In this document: positions 24,890 through 34,169 of the stretch, piece by piece
How the letters are laid out: the number at the start of each line of letters is the position of its first letter
Numbering within the stretch: the stretch's first letter is position 1
Assembly: GCA_023386885.1 (NCBI GenBank)
Contig: JAEWIX010000023.1
Span: 1 to 64,000 of the forward strand
Reading direction: 5' to 3'
DNA length: 64,000 nucleotides
Source: Pseudomonadota bacterium
GTDB lineage: Bacteria > Pseudomonadota > Alphaproteobacteria > Rhizobiales > Xanthobacteraceae
Notes under the pieces: model-generated
Told to the model about the DNA's origin: nothing
The model's input: the letters and a program-made list of their open reading frames with translations, nothing else
Database searches by the model: none
Program-made: the position numbers and the translations under genes

Positions 24890-25663
24890 TTACCGGCCAG
24901 TGAAGCTGGCCTTGCGCTTCTCAACGAATGCGGCGCGCCCTTCGAGGGCATCCGCGCTTTGTCGGATATCGGATTGGACTTCGATTTCGCGACGGAATTG
25001 ATCGGCGTAAGTCGCGTGTTCGCTGTCTTCCAGTAGCATGCGGGTCGCGACCAGCGCGCGGGTTGGTCCCTGTGCAAGCCGCTGCGCCAATTTGACGGCT
25101 TCCGGAGTCAGGTTGGCATCATCGACAACGTCACGCACCAGCCCCCATTCCTTCGCGCGCTCGGCCGATAGCGGCTCATTCAAGAGCATCAGTTCGAGCG
25201 CGCGCTGGCGACCGATGAGACGCGGCAGCAACCATGTCGAGCCGAGATCGGGGACGAGACCGATGCGGCTGAAAACCTGAATGAAGGTTGCCGCGCGCGC
25301 GGCAATCGCCATGTCGCCCGCCATCGCAAGGCTGAAGCCGCCGCCGGCCGCGACACCATTCACGGCGACCACGATCGGGACGCGGCATTCGCGCAACGCC
25401 TTGAAGGTCGGCCAATAGAATTTCATCACGCCGCCAACCAGGTCATCGCCGAGGGTCTGGAAGGCTTTCAGATTCTGGCCCGAGCAGAAGCCGCGGCCCG
25501 CGCCCGTCAGGACCAGCGCACGAACAGCGGGATCTGACGTCATCTCGCCGATCGCCTGTGCGAGCGCGCCGAGCAGGTCGGGTGTCATTGCGTTCAGGCT
25601 TTCGGGCTCATTCAGCGTGAGGATACCGACCGCACCGTCCTTGTCTTGAATAACTCCTGCCAC
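24890..25663 (-). CDS. Enoyl-CoA hydratase/isomerase family protein (crotonase 1)
   Basis: About 257 residues of crotonase fold. The oxyanion-hole blocks are TGAGRGFCSGQNL and NGVAAGGGFSLAMAGD; the mid-region SRIGLVPDLGSTWLLPRL is typical of PaaG/enoyl-CoA hydratases. I prefer the GTG start at 25663, which follows GGGAGAGG, over the 15-residue longer open frame. It should hydrate or isomerise an unsaturated acyl-CoA. It shares the minus-strand group with the acyl-CoA synthetase downstream. Confidence 0.83.
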   Translation of the reverse strand: MAGVIQDKDGAVGILTLNEPESLNAMTPDLLGALAQAIGEMTSDPAVRALVLTGAGRGFCSGQNLKAFQTLGDDLVGGVMKFYWPTFKALRECRVPIVVAVNGVAAGGGFSLAMAGDMAIAARAATFIQVFSRIGLVPDLGSTWLLPRLIGRQRALELMLLNEPLSAERAKEWGLVRDVVDDANLTPEAVKLAQRLAQGPTRALVATRMLLEDSEHATYADQFRREIEVQSDIRQSADALEGRAAFVEKRKASFTGR

Positions 25664-25745
25664 GTTCCTCTCCCTGGGTGTTTTGTTGCGGATGGCTTTG
25701 CTGATCACGCGTTGCGGCGATCGGTGGAAAGCAGGTCGCTCGGTA

Positions 25746-26447
25746 TCAGTCCGGTTTGTCCGATTGTCTTGCCACCGCCATCATGCCGTGCGTGATGAAC
25801 TTTCGGTAGGTTTCGACCGCACCCGATCGTGCGGCGTCGATATTCTCGCTTCGTGCGACCTGTTGCGAGACGACGTAGTCGCGCGCGGAGATCAGGAGAT
25901 ACGCCAGCGTGTCGAGTTCGTTTTCGTCATATTGGGGAAGCTCGCCCTTATCCCAGCTCCGCTTCAGCGCACGCCGATAGTGGACGAGGATATTGTCGAT
26001 GTGCTTGCGATAGGCCTCGGGCGCTGCGACCGGCGCTTCATGCAGCAGACGGAAAAACCACGGCTTTTGCCGGGTGTAATCGAGAAAGCCGTCGAACCCG
26101 CGGATTTCCACGTCCACGATGTTCGACGCGCCTTTCACGCGCGCGTTGAGGAACTTGAGAACTTCGGCGCCTTTGATCGGCAGTAGCTGATCGAACAGTT
26201 CATCGCGGCTTTGGAAATAGGCGTAGAACGTGCCGTGGCCCAGCCCGGCGCGTTCCATGATTCTGGAAATCGAGGCTTCGACATAGCCGTATTCGCCGAC
26301 AATCTCGGCAGCGGCATCGAAGATTGCCTGGCGCGTCTGCTCGGATTTTTCGGCCCGAGAGAGTTTACGTATGCGCTCGTTCGGGCCGCGTGGCAGCGAT
26401 GTTCGATGTATCCGTCGGGTGCGGAGCGCGGTCTTGTTTGTCGGCAT
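25746..26447 (-). CDS. TetR-family transcriptional regulator
   Basis: About 233 residues. A basic N-terminal extension precedes the TetR HTH (QTRQAIFDAAAEIVGEYGY, ASISRIMERAGLGHGTFYAYF), followed by an all-alpha ligand-binding domain. An in-frame ATG at 26483 would add 12 residues; neither start has a strong ribosome-binding site. It lies between the crotonase gene and a binding-protein gene, all on the minus strand, and probably controls the catabolic cluster in response to an acyl-CoA or acid. Confidence 0.83.
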   Translation of the reverse strand: MPTNKTALRTRRIHRTSLPRGPNERIRKLSRAEKSEQTRQAIFDAAAEIVGEYGYVEASISRIMERAGLGHGTFYAYFQSRDELFDQLLPIKGAEVLKFLNARVKGASNIVDVEIRGFDGFLDYTRQKPWFFRLLHEAPVAAPEAYRKHIDNILVHYRRALKRSWDKGELPQYDENELDTLAYLLISARDYVVSQQVARSENIDAARSGAVETYRKFITHGMMAVARQSDKPD

Positions 26448-26534
26448 GTCGATTGTTCGTTGACCTCTGTGTTGGCGCAGCATCCCGTCGGTCGGATGAG
26501 AATCGTCAGTTTAATCTGCTTGCCGGAGAGGGAC

Positions 26535-26558
26535 CAGCCGTCGGCAGGCCGACGGCTG
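26535..26558. terminator. Hairpin between the binding-protein and TetR genes
   Basis: Perfect 11-bp arms CAGCCGTCGGC / GCCGACGGCTG with a 2-base loop, 23 bp past the stop of the minus-strand binding-protein gene. No clear T run, so termination efficiency is uncertain. Confidence 0.5.
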
Positions 26559-26580
26559 ACCGAGCACTTCCGCGCAACTC

Positions 26581-27786
26581 TTATTTGAGGAGCGGGCAGG
26601 CCTTGTCGCTGAGCGGCCGCCAGGCGGTTTCGGGGGAGATTTCAGACAGGATCTGATAGTAGTCCCACGGCTCCTTGGCTGCGGAGGGCGGCTTGATCTG
26701 CGCAATGTAGGCCTTGCGCGGCAGGCGGCCGTCCTCACGCAGCTTGACATTGTCGGTATAGAAGTCGCTGACAGGCAGTTCCCGCATTTTCTCCATAACC
26801 TTCGCGCGATCGCTGGTTCCGGCGGCCTTCACGGCTTTCAGGAAATGAAGCGTGGAGCTGTAAACGGCCGCATGCGCCTCGGCCGGCATCACCTTGTTGC
26901 GCGCGAAGAAGCGTTCGGACCATTCGCGCGTTCGCTTGTCGAGATTCCAGTACCAGACCGTCGCGAATAAAATTCCTTCGGCTTGCTGATTGCCGAGGCC
27001 ATGCGCTTCCGCGAGCAGGAAGGCCAGGGCGACGACTTGCTGTCCGGTCTTGGCAAGGCCGAATTCATGCGCTTGCTTGATCATGTTGGAGAGGTCCTGG
27101 CCCGCGGTGAGGAAGGCCACCGTATCGGCGCCGGAGGATTGCGCGCGGACGAGATAGGACGAGAAGTCCATCGTCCCCGGCGGATGCCGAACGCTCTCGA
27201 CGATCTGGCCGCCGTTCTGGGCGACGACTTTCTTCACGTCGCTTTCCAGCGCATGGCCGAACGCCCAGTCCTGCACGATCAGGAACCATTTCTTTTTGCC
27301 TTGCCGGACCAGTTCGGTCGGCAGCGCATGGGCCCACATGTAGCTATCTTGACTCCACTGCGCGGTGTTGGGCGAGCAGAACTTGCCGGTGAGATCGCCG
27401 CTGGAGGCGCCGGAGTAGATCATGATCTTGTCTTTGCTCTGCACCAGTTCGCGCACCGCGAGCCCGACTGCGGAATTGCCGATATCCATGATTGCTTCGA
27501 CGCCTTCGACGTCGAGCCATTTGCGCGCGATGGCGGAGCCGATGTCCGGCTTGTTCTGATGATCCGCATAGATGAGTTCGATGGGGCGGCCGTTCACGGT
27601 CTTGCCGAAGTCTTCGATCGCCATGCGCGCGCCGTCGACCGAGCCGGCCCCGAGCGACGACGACAAAATTCCGGTCATGTCGGTCAGCACACCGATTTTC
27701 AGCGGTTTTGTATCGTTGGCGGACGCGCCGCTGATTGTCAGAAGTGCGGCCGCCACTGCCGCGAATGCCTTAATTCCACGCATCAT
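26581..27786 (-). CDS. Branched-chain amino acid/carboxylate-type ABC substrate-binding protein 1
   Basis: A 401-residue periplasmic protein: signal peptide to about SGASA, then a type 1 periplasmic-binding fold (Peripla_BP_6) starting LKIGVLTDMTGILSSSLGAGSVDGARMAI. This class, named for LivK, also binds aromatic and aliphatic acids in rhizobia. It is one of three such genes in the cluster, while only one set of LivHMGF genes is present. It diverges from the ligase gene at 27925, and a dyad lies in the shared promoter region. Confidence 0.85.
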   Translation of the reverse strand: MMRGIKAFAAVAAALLTISGASANDTKPLKIGVLTDMTGILSSSLGAGSVDGARMAIEDFGKTVNGRPIELIYADHQNKPDIGSAIARKWLDVEGVEAIMDIGNSAVGLAVRELVQSKDKIMIYSGASSGDLTGKFCSPNTAQWSQDSYMWAHALPTELVRQGKKKWFLIVQDWAFGHALESDVKKVVAQNGGQIVESVRHPPGTMDFSSYLVRAQSSGADTVAFLTAGQDLSNMIKQAHEFGLAKTGQQVVALAFLLAEAHGLGNQQAEGILFATVWYWNLDKRTREWSERFFARNKVMPAEAHAAVYSSTLHFLKAVKAAGTSDRAKVMEKMRELPVSDFYTDNVKLREDGRLPRKAYIAQIKPPSAAKEPWDYYQILSEISPETAWRPLSDKACPLLK

Positions 27787-27837
27787 TCCCTCCTCCCAGT
27801 TAATTATTTTCGATATAATCCAACAAAATCAGTATCA

Positions 27838-27854
27838 AGTCAATAAAATTGACT
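27838..27854. promoter_or_regulatory. Dyad operator candidate in the divergent promoter
   Basis: AGTCAA-TAAAA-TTGACT, perfect 6-bp arms, between the divergent binding-protein and ligase genes. It shares the core TCAA-N5-TTGA with the palindrome at 34780-34800, suggesting one regulator (MarR or TetR) acts at both. Confidence 0.5.
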
Positions 27855-27924
27855 ATCGAATCGAAAATCGGTATTTATCGGTCGCGACGCCGGATGCCGG
27901 CTAAAGTCACAAGGGGGGCGAGCG

Positions 27925-29538
27925 GTGAGCGACGAACTGCGCGCGCGGGGGTTTCATCTGCCCGACGACGTCGTGGGCTTGACGGTATTCGACCTGATCG
28001 CGCGGCAGGCGAAATCTCGCCCCCAGGCACTGGCGATCTGCGCGACGTCGATCTTCGGTGGCGAGCATCGGCTCGGTTATGGCGATATGCTGCAACGAAC
28101 GATGCGGCTGGCGGCCGGGATGATGCGCCTTGGTCTCGCGCCGGGTGCGCGTGTGGGCCTGATGATGAACAACGATGCGGCTCTTGAAGCCTGCCTGACC
28201 ATGATCGCGTTGCATCGATTGGGGTTGGTCGTGGTGCCGGTGAACACGCGGTTTGCTCCGGACGAAATCGTCTATGTGCTGAACAAAGCGGGATGCGCCG
28301 CGATCGTTGCCGCCAGCGAGTTCCTGCCGTTACTGACCGAGTTGAAGCCGAGAATCGCGCCCCTCCGACAGGTGGTCGCGATCGGCGACGCGGTGCCGCC
28401 GGGGGCCATCGACTGGCGTCACCTCGCGACCCCGGATGTCGAGCTTGACGACATCCGCTGGCCGACGATCTCTCCCGACGCGATATCCGAGATATTGTTC
28501 ACGTCCGGTACGACGGCGCATCCCAAGGGCGCTGTGATGACGCACGCGCGCAGCGTCGCGTCCGCGTATGGCTTTGCCTCGGCGATGAGTCTCGGCCCCG
28601 ATGACATATTCCAGAGCTTCTTTCCGTTTTTTACGACGGCGCAGCTGCACTGCGTGCTGTTGCCTTCGTGGTGGGCTGGCGCGGCCGCGGTGCTCGACGC
28701 GCGTTTCGATATCCCGGAAATTATCGACCGTATGCAGCGATTGCGCACGACCAAATATATCGGCGCGCCGACCTTCTACATTTTCCTGCTCGATGCCTAC
28801 GATCCGTCGCGGCACGATCTGTCGTCCGTCCGGATATTCGACTATGGCGGGGCTTCGATGCCGGTCGAGGTTATTCGCCGCCTCGCGAATCGATTCCCCG
28901 ATGTCGAGCTGCGACAGACATACGGGATGACCGAAAGTGGACCATCCGGCACGGTGCTGCTCGGCACGCATAGTTTATCGAAATTGGGGTCCGTCGGTCA
29001 GCCGTGGCCGCTGACGGATGTGCGCATCGTCGGTGACGCCGAGGAGATACTGCCGCCGGATACGCGAGGTGAAATCGAAGTCCGCAGCCCGGCCGTGATG
29101 CGCGAATACTTCGGCGAGCCGAAGCTCACGGCAGACACATTCCATGATGGTTGGCTGCGAACCGGCGATATTGGCTACCTCGACAGCGATGGCTTCCTTT
29201 ACCATGTTGATCGGAAGAAAGACATGATCATTCGCGGCGGCCACAACATCGGTTCGCTTGAGGTCGAGGACGTCTTTTATCGTCATCCCGACGTCATCGA
29301 TGCTGCCGTTATCTCCGTCCCGCATCCCAAGCTCGGCGAGGATATTCACGCTTTTGTCGTCCGCAAGCCGGGCGCGAGGATGACGGTCGATGAGTTGCGC
29401 GATTTTTGTGCCGACAAGCTCGCCGATTACAAAATTCCGCGCCGCATCAGTTTTGTCGCGACCTTGCCGCGCGGACCGATGGGAAAAGTCCTCAAAACCG
29501 AATTGCGCGCGCAGGCGCCTCATTCCGCATGGAAGTAA
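27925..29538 (+). CDS. Class I adenylate-forming acyl-CoA synthetase (ligase 2)
   Basis: A 537-residue AMP-dependent synthetase starting at GTG 27925, which follows AAGGGGGG. Motifs: LFTSGTTAHPKGAVMTH (phosphate loop), TYGMTESG (A5), WLRTGDIGYLDSDGF (A7), VDRKKDMIIRGGHN (A8) and LPRGPMGKVLKTEL with the C-terminal Lys. First gene of a plus-strand operon with a crotonase, an SDR, an acyl-CoA dehydrogenase and a binding protein; it would convert the imported acid to its CoA thioester. Confidence 0.86.
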   Translation: MSDELRARGFHLPDDVVGLTVFDLIARQAKSRPQALAICATSIFGGEHRLGYGDMLQRTMRLAAGMMRLGLAPGARVGLMMNNDAALEACLTMIALHRLGLVVVPVNTRFAPDEIVYVLNKAGCAAIVAASEFLPLLTELKPRIAPLRQVVAIGDAVPPGAIDWRHLATPDVELDDIRWPTISPDAISEILFTSGTTAHPKGAVMTHARSVASAYGFASAMSLGPDDIFQSFFPFFTTAQLHCVLLPSWWAGAAAVLDARFDIPEIIDRMQRLRTTKYIGAPTFYIFLLDAYDPSRHDLSSVRIFDYGGASMPVEVIRRLANRFPDVELRQTYGMTESGPSGTVLLGTHSLSKLGSVGQPWPLTDVRIVGDAEEILPPDTRGEIEVRSPAVMREYFGEPKLTADTFHDGWLRTGDIGYLDSDGFLYHVDRKKDMIIRGGHNIGSLEVEDVFYRHPDVIDAAVISVPHPKLGEDIHAFVVRKPGARMTVDELRDFCADKLADYKIPRRISFVATLPRGPMGKVLKTELRAQAPHSAWK

Positions 29539-29555
29539 CAGAACAGGTTGATCAG

Positions 29556-30356
29556 ATGGATCAAAAGAAATACCAGGCCATTCGCTTCAGTCGAAGAGGG
29601 CGGGTTCTCGAACTGACAATGGACAGGCCGGCAACGCTCAATGCGGTGGATGCGACGCTTCATCGTGAACTGTCTCAGGTATTTACCGACGCCGCGCTTG
29701 ATCCGGATTCGGATGTGATCGTTCTGACCGGCGCGGGCCGTGCCTTCTGTGCTGGCGGCGATGTCAGCTGGATGCAGGATGCGATCGATCAACCGGAAAG
29801 CTTCGAGCAGACCGTTGCGGAAGCCAAGGCCATCATTTTCTCGATGCTCGATTGCGAGAAGCCGCTGATCGCCAAAATCAACGGACCGGCGGTCGGTCTG
29901 GGGGCGACCATCGCGCTGTTCTGCGATGTTTCCTTCGCCGACGAAAATACCTACATCGCTGATCCTCACGTTTCCATTGGCATGGTGGCCGGTGATGGCG
30001 GCGCGGTGATCTGGCCGCATCTGATCGGATTCGCACGCGCCAAGGAGTTCCTGATGACGGGCGATCGCGTCTCCGCGCATCGGGCGGCGGAGATCGGCCT
30101 CATCAATCACGCCGTCGCGGCTGACAGCCTGAATGCCGACGTCGATGCGTTCGCGGATCGCCTCGCCAACGGAGCCACCAAGGCGATCCGCTGGACCAAG
30201 ACGACCGTGAACATCGCGCTGAAACAACTGGCGCACAGCATGATGGATACGGGATTGGCCTATGAGGCGCTGACCAACATCAGCGACGATCACAAGCGGC
30301 TCGTGAAGGCCTTCCGCGAACGTTCCGCCGCGAAGCCGGCCAGGGCCGTGTCGTGA
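29556..30356 (+). CDS. Enoyl-CoA hydratase/isomerase family protein (crotonase 2)
   Basis: About 266 residues with crotonase oxyanion-hole blocks TGAGRAFCAGGDVSWM and NGPAVGLGATIALFCDV. I choose ATG 29556 (an AGG lies 8 bp upstream); ATG 29529 overlaps the end of the ligase gene and is also possible. It ends in TGATG, overlapping the SDR start by one base, so the genes are coupled. Likely hydration step of a beta-oxidation-type spiral. Confidence 0.84.
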   Translation: MDQKKYQAIRFSRRGRVLELTMDRPATLNAVDATLHRELSQVFTDAALDPDSDVIVLTGAGRAFCAGGDVSWMQDAIDQPESFEQTVAEAKAIIFSMLDCEKPLIAKINGPAVGLGATIALFCDVSFADENTYIADPHVSIGMVAGDGGAVIWPHLIGFARAKEFLMTGDRVSAHRAAEIGLINHAVAADSLNADVDAFADRLANGATKAIRWTKTTVNIALKQLAHSMMDTGLAYEALTNISDDHKRLVKAFRERSAAKPARAVS

Positions 30357-31120
30357 TGTCGATGCGTCTGGATGGAAAGGCCGCCCTTGTCACCGGTGCG
30401 GCCGGGGGCATCGGACTGGCGATCGCCCGCCGGCTCAGCGCGGATGGCGCGCGCGTGGCCATCGCCGATCGCGATGCCGCGCGCTTGCAAACCGCGATCG
30501 CGGAATTGCCGGGCGACGCCGTCGCGCTTGTCGCGGACATCTCGTCCGAGGCTGGCGTCGATGCGATGATCGCCGATGCGGTCACCCGTCTTGGTCAGCT
30601 TGATATTCTCGTCAACAATGCCGGCCTCGCCGAGCCGATTGCCCGCACCGTCGACCAGCAATTGTCGGATTGGGAACGGGTGATCGATGTCAACTTGCGT
30701 GGCACCTATCTGGCCTGCCGCGCTTTCGGCCGCCACGCTCTGCCGCGACGGGCCGGCGGCGCCGTCGTCAATATCGGCTCGGTCGCCGGCCTGGGCGGAA
30801 TTCCGAGTTCTAACGGATACGGTGTTTCGAAGGCGGCGGTCGCGCACCTGACGCGAAACCTCGCCTGTGAGTGGGCCACCAGGGGCGTTCGGGTCAATTG
30901 CGTTGCGCCGGGCTATATCGAGGCGCCGATGGCAATCGAGATGTTCGCGAATGTCCACGTGGATCGAAGTCGTATCGAGCAACGACTGCCGATGCAACGG
31001 TTGGGGCAGGCCAACGAGATCGCCGCCGCCGTCGCGTTCCTGGTGTCGAACGACGCCTCCTACATCACGGGCGTCACCTTGCCGGTCGATGGCGGCTGGT
31101 GCGCTTATGGAGGTCCGTAG
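30356..31120 (+). CDS. Short-chain dehydrogenase/reductase
   Basis: About 254 residues of classical SDR: cofactor motif VTGAAGGIGLA near the N terminus, NNAG in the central strand, catalytic Ser in NIGSVAG and Tyr-x3-Lys in YGVSK. Expected to oxidise a beta-hydroxyacyl-CoA or cyclic alcohol with NAD(P)+. Start ATG 30356 overlaps the crotonase stop; GTG 30353 and ATG 30362 are alternatives. The acyl-CoA dehydrogenase gene starts 2 bp after the stop. Confidence 0.86.
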   Translation: MSMRLDGKAALVTGAAGGIGLAIARRLSADGARVAIADRDAARLQTAIAELPGDAVALVADISSEAGVDAMIADAVTRLGQLDILVNNAGLAEPIARTVDQQLSDWERVIDVNLRGTYLACRAFGRHALPRRAGGAVVNIGSVAGLGGIPSSNGYGVSKAAVAHLTRNLACEWATRGVRVNCVAPGYIEAPMAIEMFANVHVDRSRIEQRLPMQRLGQANEIAAAVAFLVSNDASYITGVTLPVDGGWCAYGGP

Positions 31121-31122
31121 CC

Positions 31123-32280
31123 GTGTCCGCGATCACCTCACCGCATGGCATCGATGACAGCGTCGCGGAAGACATCGCGGCGGTTCGCGAGTCGGTTCGT
31201 CGTTTTATCGATGCGGAAATCGCACCGCATTATGCGGACTGGGAGCGCGTCGGCCATGTGCCCCGCGATCTCTGGCACAAGATGGGCGCGGCGGGTTTTC
31301 TTTGTGCCGGAATCCCGGAGCAGTACGGCGGAGGCGGCGCCGATCTGCGTGTGGCGCTCGCCATCGTCGAGGAGTTCACGCGCTCGCTCTATGCCCTGCC
31401 GGGGTTCTATACGCATTCCGAAATTATCGTGCCCTACATCCTGCGCTACGGCACGGAGGCGCAGAAGCGATATTGGCTGCCGCGTTGCGCGAGCGGTGAG
31501 ACCGTCACCTCCATCGCGATGACCGAGCCAGATGCCGGCAGCGATCTCAAGGGGACCCGCACGGCCGCGCGGCGCGACCGCGACGAATTCATTATCGACG
31601 GTCAGAAGACGTTCATCACCAACGGTTTCCACGCCGACCTGGTGATCGTTCTGGCGGCTACTCAAGGTGCCGCGGGAAAAGCCGGAAAGTCGCTCCTGCT
31701 GGTTGAAGCGGAGCGCGCGGGATTCAGCCGTGGACGCATCCTCGACAAGGTCGGCCAGCGCGCGCAGGATACCACCGAACTGTTCTTCGAAGGCGTCCGG
31801 ATTCCGGCCGACAATCTGCTGGGCGAGCTTGGCAAGGGATTGTCGTACCTGATGGCGCAATTGCCGCGCGAACGGCTGGCGGTGGGTGTCGCGGCGATCG
31901 CCGGCGCGGAAACGGTTCTGGAGCGTACGTGCGACTACACGCGGCAGCGAAAGGCGTTCGGTCAGCCGATCAGTGAATTCCAGCATCTGCGTTTCAGGCT
32001 GGCCGAGTTGAAGACGTCGGTGACGGTCGCGCGCGCTTTCCTCGAGCAGTGCATTCGCAAATTCGAGGCCGGCCATCTGCCCGCCGACGAGGCGGCGATG
32101 TGCAAGTACTGGCTCACCGACGTCGAGGCGAACGTCGTCGACCAGTGCGTCCAGATGCACGGCGGCTGCGGTTACATGCGGGAATATCCCGTCGCGCGCG
32201 CTTATGCCGACATCCGCGGCCAGCGCATCTACGCCGGAACCAACGAAATCATGAAGGAGATCATCGCTCGCGCCATGTAG
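31123..32280 (+). CDS. Acyl-CoA dehydrogenase
   Basis: A 385-residue flavoprotein that would introduce the alpha-beta double bond in an acyl-CoA. FAD/substrate motifs: IAMTEPDAGSDLKGTRTAA, DGQKTFITNG, and the dimer-interface arginine stretch TRQRKAFGQPI. The C-terminal signature reads IYAGTNEIMKEIIAR, with Ala in the position that holds the catalytic Glu in medium-chain enzymes, so the base must lie elsewhere as in isovaleryl-CoA-type enzymes. GTG 31123 has GGAGG 9 bp upstream. Electrons would pass to ETF. Confidence 0.87.
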   Translation: MSAITSPHGIDDSVAEDIAAVRESVRRFIDAEIAPHYADWERVGHVPRDLWHKMGAAGFLCAGIPEQYGGGGADLRVALAIVEEFTRSLYALPGFYTHSEIIVPYILRYGTEAQKRYWLPRCASGETVTSIAMTEPDAGSDLKGTRTAARRDRDEFIIDGQKTFITNGFHADLVIVLAATQGAAGKAGKSLLLVEAERAGFSRGRILDKVGQRAQDTTELFFEGVRIPADNLLGELGKGLSYLMAQLPRERLAVGVAAIAGAETVLERTCDYTRQRKAFGQPISEFQHLRFRLAELKTSVTVARAFLEQCIRKFEAGHLPADEAAMCKYWLTDVEANVVDQCVQMHGGCGYMREYPVARAYADIRGQRIYAGTNEIMKEIIARAM

Positions 32281-32318
32281 CCGCGCGAGCGCCAGATCAA
32301 ACATCAGGGGAGTGAGCT

Positions 32319-33515
32319 ATGAGGATATTCGCAGGAGTCTTTGGAGGGGTGCTGGCTTTGAGCACTCTTGTCGGTCCGGCGCAGGCGCAGGCGCCGGGTG
32401 TCACGGCGACGGAAATATTGCTCGGCAATACGGCGCCTTATAGCGGACCAGCCTCGGCCTATGCGACCATCGCCAAAACCGGCATCGCCTATTTTGATAT
32501 GGTCAACGAGAAGGGCGGCATTCACGGCCGCAAGGTTAAAATCCTGAGCCTCGATGACGGCTTCACGCCGGCCAAGGCGATTGAACAAACCCGCAAGCTG
32601 GTGGAATCCGACGAGGTTCTTGCGATCTTCATGCCCATTGGTACGCCGACATCCTCGGCGACGCAGGCCTACCTCAACGGCAAGAAGGTGCCTCAGGTGT
32701 TCGTCTCGTCGGGCGCGAGCCGATGGAATCAGCCTGACAAGTTCCCTTGGACGATCGCCTGGAACGCCGACTATATCAGCGAGGGCAGGGCCTATGGCCG
32801 CTACATCCTGAAGAATGTGGAATCGCCCAAGATCGGCGTGCTTTATCAGAGCGACGACTACGGCAAGGATATTCTTCGCGGCCTCAAGGAAGGGCTTGGC
32901 GATAAAACCGATCTGATCGTTTCGGCGATTTCGTATGAACTGACCGAAGCGACGATCGAGTCGCAGATCTCGACGCTGAAAGCCTCGGGCGCCAACGTCT
33001 TCCTCTCGGCAACAACGCCAAAGTTCGCCGCGCAGTCGATACGTGCGGTTCGGGCGCGCAACTGGGCGCCATTGTTTATTCTGCCCAGCGTCAGCAACTC
33101 CGTCGATCCTGTGTTGTCGGGCGGTGGTCTGGAAAATTCGGTCGGCATTCTTTCGTCATCTTACGTCAAACAGCCCACCGACCCGCAATGGCAAGACGAT
33201 CCCGAGTTCAAAGCGTGGACCGCATTCATGGATAAATACTATCCGCAGGGATCAAAGGTCGATTGGCTCAACGCCTATGCGTATGGCATGGCCTACGCGA
33301 TGCATCAGGCGCTCGAGCAGGCGGGCCCCGCTCTGACGCGGGATTCCTTGAAGAAGGCGATTGAACGGATTCATGACATGCGGGTGCCGATGTTGCTGCC
33401 GGGCATCAACATCAGTGTGACCGATAAGGATCACGGCCCCATCAAGGCCCTTCAGATGCTGCGCTTCAACGGCAAGACCTGGGACATCGTGGGAGATCTG
33501 GTGGCGACGAAATGA
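32319..33515 (+). CDS. ABC substrate-binding protein 2 (LivK-like)
   Basis: A 398-residue secreted protein: signal peptide to about GPAQA, then a Peripla_BP_6 domain (TATEILLGNTAPYSGPASAYA). Last gene of the ligase-crotonase-SDR-dehydrogenase operon, 38 bp after the dehydrogenase. It presumably delivers the substrate of these enzymes to the LivHMGF transporter encoded 2.6 kb downstream. Confidence 0.86.
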   Translation: MRIFAGVFGGVLALSTLVGPAQAQAPGVTATEILLGNTAPYSGPASAYATIAKTGIAYFDMVNEKGGIHGRKVKILSLDDGFTPAKAIEQTRKLVESDEVLAIFMPIGTPTSSATQAYLNGKKVPQVFVSSGASRWNQPDKFPWTIAWNADYISEGRAYGRYILKNVESPKIGVLYQSDDYGKDILRGLKEGLGDKTDLIVSAISYELTEATIESQISTLKASGANVFLSATTPKFAAQSIRAVRARNWAPLFILPSVSNSVDPVLSGGGLENSVGILSSSYVKQPTDPQWQDDPEFKAWTAFMDKYYPQGSKVDWLNAYAYGMAYAMHQALEQAGPALTRDSLKKAIERIHDMRVPMLLPGINISVTDKDHGPIKALQMLRFNGKTWDIVGDLVATK

Positions 33516-33546
33516 GGTTCGGCGTCGCGTGGGGCGTGCTGCCATT

Positions 33547-33584
33547 GTAGTGGCGCACGTCCCGCGTAGTGGCGCACGTCCCGC
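33547..33584 (+). repeat. Tandem duplication of 19 bp
   Basis: GTAGTGGCGCACGTCCCGC occurs twice in direct succession (33547-33565, 33566-33584) between the convergent binding-protein and MarR genes. No coding function is evident. Confidence 0.85.
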
Positions 33585-33660
33585 TTGATCGGCCGCGTGG
33601 GTTCCGCGGTGGAAGTGCGCGCCGTTGATCGCGGCGCTGGCGAAGCAAAGCAACGATCCG

Positions 33661-34161
33661 TCAATCGTCGGACGTCGTGATCCAGACACGATCCTGATCG
33701 CGAACCATTCGAAGCAGGACGTCCCAGAATGTCTTCATATCCTTTTTGGAAACGTCGGCGAGGCTCTTCTCGATATGTTCGTACTGCAACTTGGCGAGCT
33801 GACGGCAAAGGCGGATGCCCTTTGCAGTCGGATAGTTGCAGCGATGCCGACGATCCTGCTGTCCGGGCCTCTGTTCAATGAGCTCCATCCGCGTGAGTTG
33901 ATTGATTGTTCGCGATAGCGCCTGGTTGGTGATGCGCAATATCGACAGCAGTTCGTTGACGGTGATCCCGGGTTGCTGCACGACGAAATAGAGGACGCGA
34001 TGATGGGGCCGGCCGAGCTGATGCTTCGCCAGCACGCGGTTCGCCAGATCGGCCATCTCCATGTGAACGTAGAAGACAAGTTCGAGAGTGCGATGGAGCG
34101 GTTGCTCCTTGCCGAGGTTGGAGGATTTGTCACCACGCGGGCTGGCTGTTTTTTGCAGCAT
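33661..34161 (-). CDS. MarR-family transcriptional regulator
   Basis: A 166-residue MarR-type winged-helix protein: RVLYFVVQQPGITVNELLSIL then ITNQALSRTINQLTRM (recognition helix) and a wing (EQRPGQQDRRHRCNY). It follows the AhpD-like gene by 8 bp on the same strand. MarR regulators of aromatic and alicyclic acid operons commonly respond to CoA thioesters. The palindrome at 34780-34800, just ahead of its operon, is a likely binding site. Confidence 0.86.
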   Translation of the reverse strand: MLQKTASPRGDKSSNLGKEQPLHRTLELVFYVHMEMADLANRVLAKHQLGRPHHRVLYFVVQQPGITVNELLSILRITNQALSRTINQLTRMELIEQRPGQQDRRHRCNYPTAKGIRLCRQLAKLQYEHIEKSLADVSKKDMKTFWDVLLRMVRDQDRVWITTSDD

Positions 34162-34169
34162 TCGCGTCC

